Assembly: GCA_902462295.1 (NCBI GenBank)
Contig: CABQAZ010000022.1
Location: 1-25,245 of the forward strand
Origin: an uncultured Clostridium sp.
GTDB taxonomy: Bacteria > Bacillota > Clostridia > TANB77 > CAG-508
Reading direction: 5' to 3'
DNA: 25,245 nt
Shown here: positions 16,784-22,294 of the stretch, piece by piece
How the letters are laid out: each line of letters opens with the position of its first letter
How positions within the stretch are numbered: the first letter of the stretch is position 1
Made by a program: the position numbers and the translations under genes
The notes under the pieces: generated by a model
Seen by the model: only the letters and a program-made list of their open reading frames with translations
Databases searched by the model: none
What the model was told of the DNA's origin: nothing

Positions 16784-16964
16784 GAATATTTAAAATATAA
16801 GCTTTGAATGAAGTGCTGAATGTGCATGGAGAAATTTTAGAAATTCTATGCAGTTTTATGGTAAGAGTTCACGATAGTGGAAAGGACCCATAAAGCAAAT
16901 TAGAATTTCTTAAATTTTGCAATAAACTGAGAAACGTAATGAAAAGCTTATATTTCAAATATTC
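16784..16964 (+). ncRNA. Structured non-coding RNA, copy 2
   Basis: This is the second copy of the RNA at 8561. The ends pair over 19 bp (16784-16802 with 16946-16964) with one A-C mismatch. The outer stem differs from copy 1 in both arms, so pairing is conserved by compensating changes. The inner stem AGAAATTCT (16839-16847) with AGAATTTCT (16902-16910) and the 47-nt core (16850-16896) are identical to copy 1. Unlike copy 1 there is no T run after the 3' arm, so termination would be weaker or lie further on. It sits between two divergent XRE-type genes and contains no open frame. Confidence 0.78.
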
Positions 16965-17029
16965 ATATATATTGATTTAAAATAAACTATTATCTAGTAA
17001 TCTAAAAAGTAAAAAATTGGAAAAATATA

Positions 17030-17075
17030 TTGACAAAGAAAGAAAAATATTGTATCATGTTTCTTAATAAGAAAC
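17030..17075 (+). promoter_or_regulatory. Promoter and palindromic operator of the XRE/radical-SAM operon
   Basis: TTGACA (17030-17035), 17 nt, TATCAT (17053-17058) form a strong promoter. Directly after the -10 box lies a perfect palindrome GTTTCTT-AAT-AAGAAAC (17059-17075), covering the expected transcription start. It is a natural operator for the XRE protein encoded at 17088. Confidence 0.75.
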
Positions 17076-17087
17076 AAAGGAGCGGAT

Positions 17088-17342
17088 ATGGAAGCGAAAA
17101 TTGTAGGAAATAGAATAAAAGAAATAATGACGATAGAAAAAATTGATGAAAACGAGTTAGCACATAAATTAAATATAACTATATTAAAACTAGAAAAAAA
17201 ACTTAATGGAGAAGAAGAATTTAATCTTAGTGAAATAATGAAAATAAAAGAAATATTTAATTTAACTCTAGAAATATTTGCAAAATTATTTTTTGAAAAA
17301 GATTTTGAAATAGAAGAAATTATAAAAGAATTACATAAATAA
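17088..17342 (+). CDS. Small XRE-like regulator (84 residues)
   Basis: The protein is 84 residues, acidic and Lys-rich. Residues about 5-60 fit a Cro/C1-type fold: GNRIKEIMTIEKIDENELAHKL as helices 1-2, then NITILKLEKKLNGEEEFNLSEIMKIKEIFNL, interrupted by a short turn, as helices 3-5 (I give these only as landmarks; key residues are L23, L27 and L37). The match is weaker than for the gene at 16419, and the recognition helix is not classical. GGAG lies 6 nt before the ATG. A consensus promoter overlapped by a 17-bp palindrome precedes it, which supports a self-regulating repressor. It is first in line before the MazG, HhH and radical-SAM genes and probably sets their expression. Confidence 0.65.
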   Translation: MEAKIVGNRIKEIMTIEKIDENELAHKLNITILKLEKKLNGEEEFNLSEIMKIKEIFNLTLEIFAKLFFEKDFEIEEIIKELHK

Positions 17343-17348
17343 TTTTAC

Positions 17349-17381
17349 AAAACAAGGGAAGATAAAACTTCTCTGTTTTTT
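17349..17381 (+). terminator. Terminator or attenuator after the XRE-like gene
   Basis: AAACAAGGGAAG (about 17349-17361) pairs with CTTCTCTGTTTT (17368-17379), with one bulge and one G-T pair, and a T run follows to 17381. No promoter is visible between it and the MazG gene at 17408, so partial read-through probably feeds the genes downstream. Confidence 0.6.
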
Positions 17382-17407
17382 GATAGAAAGGACAATGATA
17401 AAAATAT

Positions 17408-17767
17408 ATGGAAGAGCAAAAAGAATTATTAGAAGCAATACAAAAGAAAAATACTATGGATGAAATACAAGAATATATAAAAAAAGTAATAGAATTAAGA
17501 GGATTTTCAAATCAAAAAGTTCAAGACAAGATGTTATTATTATTTGAAGAAACAGGCGAACTAGCAAAAGCTATTAGAAAAACATTACCAGAAGCATCAA
17601 TAGATTATGACAAAATAGAAGATTATACAGAAATAGAAGAAGAAATTGCAGATGTTTTTATAGTATTAGTTTCAATTTGCAATAAATTAAATATCAATTT
17701 ATATGAAGCATTTAAAAACAAAGAAGAAAAAAATGTAGAAAGAAAATGGAAAATAATCGAGGAATAA
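17408..17767 (+). CDS. MazG-like nucleotide pyrophosphohydrolase
   Basis: This is a 119-residue all-alpha NTP pyrophosphatase. The metal-binding motif of the family is present in two parts: LLFEETGELAKAIRK (residues about 46-60, EExxE) and EEIADVFIVL (about 79-88, ExxD), followed by NLYEAFKNKEEKNVERKW, the usual C-terminal signature. Such enzymes hydrolyse nucleoside triphosphates to monophosphates, cleaning the pool of unwanted or modified nucleotides. The ATG at 17408 has a distant AAAGGA. A better-placed out-of-frame ATG at 17395 would encode 22 residues, possibly a leader peptide. It ends 3 nt before the HhH gene, so they are one transcription unit. Confidence 0.8.
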   Translation: MEEQKELLEAIQKKNTMDEIQEYIKKVIELRGFSNQKVQDKMLLLFEETGELAKAIRKTLPEASIDYDKIEDYTEIEEEIADVFIVLVSICNKLNINLYEAFKNKEEKNVERKWKIIEE

Positions 17768-17770
17768 AAA

Positions 17771-18268
17771 ATGAACAATAAGCAATCATTATATTTATTA
17801 TGGGCAACAATATTAAATCAATCCCAAAGTGCAGAACAAGTATTATTAAATACAGTAGAATTATTTGATAGGTTAGGATTAAAAGGAGAATTTAATCAGA
17901 AATATAAAGAATTAGATTATAAGAAAATAGAAGAAGCGATGACCCAAAAGCCATGTTTACATAGATTTCCTAAGAATATGTCCATAAATTTAGCAAGCAG
18001 TATTTATGTTATAGATAAATATTATAATGGAAGTCCATCAAAACTATTTGAAGAATATGAAGATACTCAAGAATTCAAAAAAAGGCTTATGCAATTTAGA
18101 GGAATAGGAGAACATAAAGCAGAAACAGCAATAACTATATTCCAAACATACAAAAAAACTAATAATACAAATATATTTAAAAATAAATGTGTGGAATTAT
18201 ATAAAACAATCGGGCAAGAAATGAAAATATTAGATGAATTTGGAGATGAAAAAGGTTATGATAGATAA
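17771..18268 (+). CDS. HhH-GPD-like (endonuclease III fold) protein, probably non-catalytic
   Basis: The 165-residue protein has the helical layout of HhH-GPD DNA glycosylases. WATILNQSQSAEQV (residues about 11-24) corresponds to the first conserved helix. RFPKNMSINLASSIYVIDKYY follows, interrupted by no gap (key residues about 61-80). The helix-hairpin-helix LMQFRGIGEHKAETAITIF contains the G-I-G-x-x-K-A pattern at about 107-125. The catalytic Asp expected some 15-20 residues later is not seen, and no FeS cysteines follow, so DNA binding without base excision is possible. It follows the MazG gene by 3 nt and overlaps the radical-SAM gene, indicating tight coupling. Its link to peptide modification is unexplained. 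Confidence 0.6.
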   Translation: MNNKQSLYLLWATILNQSQSAEQVLLNTVELFDRLGLKGEFNQKYKELDYKKIEEAMTQKPCLHRFPKNMSINLASSIYVIDKYYNGSPSKLFEEYEDTQEFKKRLMQFRGIGEHKAETAITIFQTYKKTNNTNIFKNKCVELYKTIGQEMKILDEFGDEKGYDR

Positions 18269-19178
18269 AATTTTTTTTGATATTACTCAATACTGTAATG
18301 GAGAATGTAAATATTGTTTTACTAATTCTACAAAATTTTCACAAAAAAATAATAATGAGCTAACAAGTAATGAAATTATTGATTTATTAAATGATTTATT
18401 TAAAATAGGAATAAAAAAAGTATCCATTGGTGGAGGAGAGCCATTTCTAAAAAATATAGAAGAAATTATAGAAAAAACAAACAAAGAAATTAAAATTTCT
18501 ATTACAAGTAATGGAACAATATTAAGCAGAAAATTTTTAGAGCAATTTAAACAAAACAAAAATATAAAATTAACAATAAGTTTAGATAGTTTATCAAATG
18601 AAAAATCTAATTTGATAAGAAAAAATATTAATATAGATAAAGTTATTGAAAATATAAAAAAGATATGTCAAGATGGAGAATCAAGACAAAGATTATCAAT
18701 AAGAACAACAATTTCTCGAACTAATTATAAAGATATATATGAAATTATAGAATTTTGTGAGGAAAACAAAATTGCTAATTTAAAGGTTAATTCAACAAAT
18801 GAATTTGGAAGAGCAAAAAACAACAAAGACATAATTTTACCATTTAAAGATTTTATGAATTTGTTAGAAGAATTAGTTGAATATTGTAACAATAAAGTAA
18901 AAAATGTAAATGTAGAATTACCAGTAGAAAAATATCTAAAAGGTATTACAAGAAAATGTATGTGTGGAACAACTTCTTTATATATAAATTGGGATGGAGA
19001 TGTATATCCATGTGCTTTTACAGAGGGAGAATTATTATTAGGAAATGTAAAAAATAATAATATAAATGAGATAATTAACAAAGCTTCAGAATTTAGTCAT
19101 GAGAACAACTTTTGTAATCAATGCCCAATTAACAGATATAAAGAATATGAAAGAAAAACAGTAGAACTAATAAATTAG
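18258..19178 (+). CDS. Radical-SAM enzyme with SPASM/twitch-like C terminus
   Basis: The protein has 306 residues if it starts at the ATG at 18258. That start is preferred because the first strand (KIFFDITQYC) begins right after it; an in-frame ATG at 18234 would add eight residues. The SAM-cleaving 4Fe-4S cluster is held by C13, C17 and C20 (CNGECKYC), followed by GGGEPF (SAM binding). A Cys-rich tail (KCMCGTTSLYINWDGDVYPC, then NFCNQCP) should hold one auxiliary cluster. Such enzymes form crosslinks or other radical modifications on peptides. The gene overlaps the HhH gene by 11 nt. A 21-codon ORF and a second radical-SAM gene follow, so a shared peptide substrate is likely. Confidence 0.82.
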   Translation: MIDKIFFDITQYCNGECKYCFTNSTKFSQKNNNELTSNEIIDLLNDLFKIGIKKVSIGGGEPFLKNIEEIIEKTNKEIKISITSNGTILSRKFLEQFKQNKNIKLTISLDSLSNEKSNLIRKNINIDKVIENIKKICQDGESRQRLSIRTTISRTNYKDIYEIIEFCEENKIANLKVNSTNEFGRAKNNKDIILPFKDFMNLLEELVEYCNNKVKNVNVELPVEKYLKGITRKCMCGTTSLYINWDGDVYPCAFTEGELLLGNVKNNNINEIINKASEFSHENNFCNQCPINRYKEYERKTVELIN

Positions 19179-19185
19179 TAATCCT

Positions 19186-19211
19186 ATATCTATAAGATAT
19201 AAAATAGATAT
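19186..19211 (+). other. Hairpin between the first radical-SAM gene and the small peptide
   Basis: ATATCTAT (19186-19193) pairs with ATAGATAT (19204-19211), a perfect 8-bp stem. A nested alternative ATATCT-ATA-AGATAT also exists. There is no T run, so it is more likely an mRNA processing or stability element than a terminator. It could set peptide expression apart from the enzymes. Confidence 0.4.
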
Positions 19212-19242
19212 CATTTAACATAGTAGTTTTGGAGGTGATATT

Positions 19243-19308
19243 ATGAAAAAAAATAATAAAAAAACAGTAAAAAAACACATAAAAAAATTAAAAAATCTAC
19301 ATATGTAA
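19243..19308 (+). CDS. 21-residue Lys-rich peptide, candidate radical-SAM substrate
   Basis: The ORF has the best ribosome site in the operon (GGAGGTGAT, 19231-19239, 3 nt before the ATG) and encodes MKKNNKKTVKKHIKKLKN followed by LHM. It contains ten Lys, two His and three Asn, with no Cys, acidic or aromatic residues. It lies alone between two radical-SAM genes, and the second of these carries a peptide-binding front domain. This position is where precursor genes of ribosomally made, modified peptides are normally found. It is shorter than most precursors and lacks an obvious leader/core boundary, so the assignment is provisional. Lys or His residues could be the modified positions. It could instead be a chance ORF in A-rich DNA, but the strong ribosome site argues against that. 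Confidence 0.5.
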   Translation: MKKNNKKTVKKHIKKLKNLHM

Positions 19309-19369
19309 TTCAATAAAAACCAAAGAAAAATAGATATAGGATTGTAAATAATTATTAAGGGATGTAAAT

Positions 19370-20647
19370 ATGGAAAAATTAATATTAAAACAGGAATTTT
19401 TTGGAGGAATTTTATACAACAAAAAAGATAAAGAAAATTTATATTTAGATGATGAAACATATGAAATTTTAGAAATGTTAGAACCCAATAATCTAAAATA
19501 TGAAGAAAACATAAAGAAAATAAAAGAGAAAACAAATATTGAGAACGTTTTAGAAATTTTAAGAGAATTAGTTGAAAATGAAATAATAACATTAAATGTA
19601 GAAAAACAGAAACAAGATAATATACCTAAAAATTATTTAAGTGCACCATTTAGAGTTTTTTATGATATAACATACAAATGTAATTTGAGATGCAAACACT
19701 GTTTTACAAATTCAGGACTAGAAAATAAAGATGAATTAACTTTAAGAGAAAAGATTGATTTAATTGAACAATTAGCAGAATTAGGAGTAGAGAGAATTTC
19801 AATAGCTGGAGGGGAACCATTTGCTTCAAGAGATATTTATAGTTTTATAAAAAAATGTAATGAAAAAGATATAGATGTATCTATCTCAACAAATGGTACC
19901 TATTTTAATAAAGATATTATTGAAAAAATAAATAATTTAAAATTAAAAAATATAACAGTTAGTTTTGATGGTGGAACAGAAGAAAGTATGGATTATATAA
20001 GGGGAAAAGGTTCATATAGAAAAGTTATAGAAGGATTAGAAATGTTACAAAAACATTATAATAAAAAATATTCTATAAAAACAACACTAATGAAAAATAA
20101 TATAGATGAAATAGAAAATCTAATAAATATAGCTATAAGATATGGTTGTGATATGATAAAATTTAACTGTGTTAGGGAAGATGGAAGAGCAGTATTAAAT
20201 AAAGATAATATTGTATTAACGCAAAATGAATATATCAACACTGTAAAAAATATCGAAAAATTAAGAAGTAAATATCAGGACAAAATAAAAATAAGAGCAC
20301 CACTAAATATCTTTGGATGTGATGATGACTATGAATTCATATCAGAATTAGGTTTTGGATGTTTTGCTGGCAAAGAAAGTATTTGTATAGATCCTCTTGG
20401 AAATGTAAAACCATGTTCACATTATCCTAAAGAATTTATATGTGGAAATGTAAAAGTAAATAAAATAAAGGATATTTGGAATAACAGTAATATTTTAAAA
20501 GAGTTTAGAGAATTAAAAGGAAATAATATTTGCAATAATTGTGATGAATATGAATATTGCAGAGGTGGATGTAGATATAGATGTTTTATAAATGGAGATA
20601 TAAACGGAGTAGATCCATTTTGTTATTTAAAATGTAATAAAATATAA
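19370..20647 (+). CDS. Radical-SAM/SPASM peptide-modifying enzyme with PqqD-like domain
   Basis: The protein has 425 residues. Residues about 1-85 resemble a PqqD-type RiPP recognition element (GGILYNKKDKENLYLDDETY as the three-strand part, then ILEML and a helix bundle), which in the family grips the leader of a precursor peptide. The radical-SAM core follows, with C104, C108 and C111 (CNLRCKHC) and AGGEPF. The SPASM domain from about 331 carries many cysteines (C331; ICIDPLGNVKPCSHYP with C349; CNNCDEYEYCRGGCRYRC; FCYLKC), enough for two auxiliary clusters. The whole follows the layout of sactipeptide, ranthipeptide and related maturases. GGGATG precedes the start. It is the last gene of the operon and faces spoIVA, with a shared terminator between. 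Confidence 0.88.
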   Translation: MEKLILKQEFFGGILYNKKDKENLYLDDETYEILEMLEPNNLKYEENIKKIKEKTNIENVLEILRELVENEIITLNVEKQKQDNIPKNYLSAPFRVFYDITYKCNLRCKHCFTNSGLENKDELTLREKIDLIEQLAELGVERISIAGGEPFASRDIYSFIKKCNEKDIDVSISTNGTYFNKDIIEKINNLKLKNITVSFDGGTEESMDYIRGKGSYRKVIEGLEMLQKHYNKKYSIKTTLMKNNIDEIENLINIAIRYGCDMIKFNCVREDGRAVLNKDNIVLTQNEYINTVKNIEKLRSKYQDKIKIRAPLNIFGCDDDYEFISELGFGCFAGKESICIDPLGNVKPCSHYPKEFICGNVKVNKIKDIWNNSNILKEFRELKGNNICNNCDEYEYCRGGCRYRCFINGDINGVDPFCYLKCNKI

Positions 20648-20653
20648 ATAATA

Positions 20654-20692
20654 AGGAGCGAATATTTTGAATATTGAAAAATATTCGTTCCT
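20654..20692. terminator. Bidirectional terminator between the radical-SAM operon and spoIVA
   Basis: AGGAGCGAATATTTT (20654-20668) pairs over 15 bp with AAAATATTCGTTCCT (20678-20692), with one G-T pair and a 9-nt loop. A/T-rich flanks lie on both sides. It serves two convergent genes. Confidence 0.7.
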
Positions 20693-20699
20693 ATTATAT

Positions 20700-20981
20700 T
20701 TATAATATAATACAGATTAATCCTCCAGAGCCTTCATTAACAATACGTTCTAATGTTTCTTGAAGTTTCATTTGAGCTTCAACAGGCATTTTGGCAAGTT
20801 TCGTTTGCAATCCCTCATTAACAAGTTCATGTAAGCTTTTTCCAAAGATATTGGAACTCCAAATACTTGTAGGGTCATTTTCAAAACCTGAAAGAAGATA
20901 ATTAACTAATTCTTCAGATTGTTTTTCAGAGCCGACAATAGGTGAAACTTCAGTAGTTACATTGGTCTTTATCATATGCAT
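20700..20981 (-). CDS. spoIVA: spoIVA, C-terminal part (separated from the rest of the gene)
   Basis: This segment encodes the last 92-93 residues of the stage IV sporulation protein A. The sequence runs from HMIKTNVTTEVSPIVGSEKQ through SIWSSNIFGKSLHELVNEGL to the highly conserved ending ERIVNEGSGGLICIIL. In B. subtilis SpoIVA the equivalent end is nearly the same, and this domain is needed to target the protein and make it polymerise on the forespore. There is no ribosome site before the apparent ATG at 20981, so the piece should not be made by itself. The true upstream part lies at 24054-25245 on the same strand, beyond a 3,083-bp insertion. Both parts remain free of stops and frameshifts, which suggests the joined gene is under selection. 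Confidence 0.93.
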   Translation of the reverse strand: MHMIKTNVTTEVSPIVGSEKQSEELVNYLLSGFENDPTSIWSSNIFGKSLHELVNEGLQTKLAKMPVEAQMKLQETLERIVNEGSGGLICIIL

Positions 20982-21000
20982 TGTACGCTCTAAACAGATA
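20971..21000. other. Left attachment site of the spoIVA element
   Basis: The shared core ATCATATG (20971-20978) is followed after 11 nt by the arm CTAAACAGATA (20990-21000). The spoIVA side lies to the left and the element to the right. The arm is the exact inverse of the arm at the other end (24038-24048). Confidence 0.85.
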
Positions 21001-21091
21001 AAATTTTTTACAAGGGTCGAGTGGGCATATATAGCTCAAAACAGACGAGGGATAAAAGAAATAAAAAGTGAAATGAAATTATAAAAATGTA

Positions 21092-21120
21092 TTGAAAAGA
21101 TAAGAAAAAAACATTATAAT
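21092..21120 (+). promoter_or_regulatory. Promoter of the nucleotidyltransferase/HEPN pair
   Basis: TTGAAA (21092-21097), a 17-nt spacer and TATAAT (21115-21120) precede the ATG at 21154, with AGGAGGA between. This is a housekeeping-type promoter, consistent with constant expression of the cargo in growing cells. Confidence 0.75.
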
Positions 21121-21153
21121 ATAAATATAGAAAAAGAGTTAGGAGGAATAAAA

Positions 21154-21492
21154 ATGCCTAAAAATGTGAATAAAGAAATTCAAGAATTTATAAAGCAAGT
21201 AAAAGAACTTTTAGGGATAAGATTAAAAAAGATTATCTTATATGGTTCTTATGCAAGAGGTGATTATAACAAACAATCTGACGTGGATATTATGATTCTG
21301 ACAGATTTATCTTTTGAAGAAATCGAGGAATATAGGGATAAAATATCAGATATAGCATATGATATTGAATTAAGTACAGGTATTATATTATCTCCAGTAA
21401 TAAAAAATATAGAAAAATACAATTCAAGAGTACACTTTGTACCTTTTTATAAAAATGTTGAAAAGGAAGGAGTGGTTTTAGCTAATGGATAA
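21154..21492 (+). CDS. MNT-type minimal nucleotidyltransferase (antitoxin-like)
   Basis: This 112-residue enzyme of the DNA polymerase beta superfamily has the complete active-site pattern GS-x10-D-x-D: G31-S32 in LYGSYARGDYN, then D43 and D45 in SDVDIMIL. A third acidic strand is suggested by the YDIELSTG segment. In MntA/HepT modules the nucleotidyltransferase neutralises its HEPN partner by attaching AMP to it. Here the stop overlaps the HEPN start by 8 nt, the standard arrangement. The ATG follows AGGAGGA. The gene lies inside the spoIVA element, where it could penalise cells that lose the circular form. Function as an antitoxin is inferred from family and context. Confidence 0.85.
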   Translation: MPKNVNKEIQEFIKQVKELLGIRLKKIILYGSYARGDYNKQSDVDIMILTDLSFEEIEEYRDKISDIAYDIELSTGIILSPVIKNIEKYNSRVHFVPFYKNVEKEGVVLANG

Positions 21493-21895
21493 TGAAACAA
21501 TAGAAGGTTTTGCAAGATATAGATTAAATAAAGCTAAAGAAACATTAGAAACTGCTAGAATGATTTTTAATGATGGAAAAGATTTTACAAGTGCTAATAA
21601 TAGAGCATATTATGCAATATTTTATGCTATAAGAGCAGTATTGGCTATAGATGAAATTGATTTTAAAAGACATAAAGATGTTTTAGCATATTTTAATAAG
21701 GAATATGTAAATAAAGAAAAATTTCCTAAAATGATAGGAAGAAAGATATCTCAGGCTCAAAGAATAAGAGAAGATAGTGATTATGATGACGACTATGAGC
21801 CATCTCTTGAAAAGACAGAACAGCAAATAAATACAGCACAAGAGTTAATAGATTTAGTTGAGGAATATGTAAACAATTATTATAAGAAAAATTAA
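21485..21895 (+). CDS. HEPN-domain protein, partner of the nucleotidyltransferase
   Basis: The 136-residue four-helix protein matches the HEPN family. The helix SANNRAYYAIFYAIRAVL (about residues 36-53) is the family hallmark, followed by FKRHKDVLAYF and the segment RIREDSDYDDDYEPS near 92-106. HEPN toxins are usually RNases with an R-x4-6-H motif. Here no such motif is seen; instead the R-x3-DY pattern of the other HEPN branch is present, so RNase activity is uncertain. It overlaps the nucleotidyltransferase gene by 8 nt, GGAAGGAG lies before the ATG, and a clear terminator follows. The pair is therefore a closed two-gene unit within the mobile element. Confidence 0.85.
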   Translation: MDNETIEGFARYRLNKAKETLETARMIFNDGKDFTSANNRAYYAIFYAIRAVLAIDEIDFKRHKDVLAYFNKEYVNKEKFPKMIGRKISQAQRIREDSDYDDDYEPSLEKTEQQINTAQELIDLVEEYVNNYYKKN

Positions 21896-21903
21896 AGAAA
21901 GTT

Positions 21904-21936
21904 AAGTCTTAGATGAAAAATCTAAGGCTTATTTTT
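21904..21936 (+). terminator. Terminator after the HEPN gene
   Basis: AAGTCTTAGAT (21904-21914) pairs with ATCTAAGGCTT (21920-21930) over 11 bp, including one G-T pair, with a 5-nt loop and an ATTTTT tail. It separates the nucleotidyltransferase/HEPN unit from the recombinase unit, so the latter needs its own promoter. Confidence 0.8.
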
Positions 21937-21949
21937 ATATAGGAGGAAT

Positions 21950-22129
21950 ATGAGTATAAGAATAGAATTAGAAAAACCAGTATCAGAACAACTAAATAAA
22001 AAAGGAAGGATATTGTAACAGGGTGTGATGTACACAGAAAAATACTATGGAAATAAAAATATAGTAATAATTGCATGACTTCATCAATATACATTAACTG
22101 AGGTGGAGATAATTGGAGAAAATATTTGA
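21950..22129 (+). pseudogene. Short degenerate frame before the recombinase unit
   Basis: An ATG at 21950 behind AGGAGGA opens MSIRIELEKPVSEQLNKKGR and two more codons before TAA (22016). The same frame then continues with VMYTEKYYGNKNIVIIA to TGA (22076) and LHQYTLTEVEIIGENI to TGA (22127). The strong ribosome site and persistent coding-like sequence suggest the remains of a protein of about 60 residues, or a real 22-residue peptide. I do not recognise it. Confidence 0.35.
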
Positions 22130-22265
22130 TGAGATTGATACAAAAACTTTTGAAAAGTTTGAAAAAAGTATAAAAGAAGTATTAAGTATATATTTAATTA
22201 ATTCTGCAAATGAACAAGGACTAATTGATGACAAAATGAAAGATTATATAATAAGGAGTATATAA
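22113..22265 (+). CDS. 50-residue protein upstream of the recombinase
   Basis: A TTG at 22113, 4 nt after GGTGGAG, starts MEKIFDEIDTKTFEKFEKSI and continues through a helical, charged segment ending NEQGLIDDKMKDYIIRSI. The end resembles the short GLI-(T/D)-(E/D)-EE pattern of SHOCT-type helices often seen near serine recombinases of Firmicutes elements, but the match is weak. Its stop is 29 nt before the recombinase start, so the two are probably co-expressed. Small proteins in this position sometimes control recombinase direction, which makes it a candidate excision factor. That role is speculative. Confidence 0.55.
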   Translation: MEKIFDEIDTKTFEKFEKSIKEVLSIYLINSANEQGLIDDKMKDYIIRSI

Positions 22266-22294
22266 ATTTTTTTTTACAAAGGAGGTCTTAAAAA

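Noticed and set aside
18258..19178. Prokaryotic viperin
   Set aside because: The radical-SAM cluster motif and GGGEPF are shared by many families, but the Cys-rich C-terminal region fits SPASM/twitch peptide enzymes, and the typical viperin C-terminal motifs are not seen.
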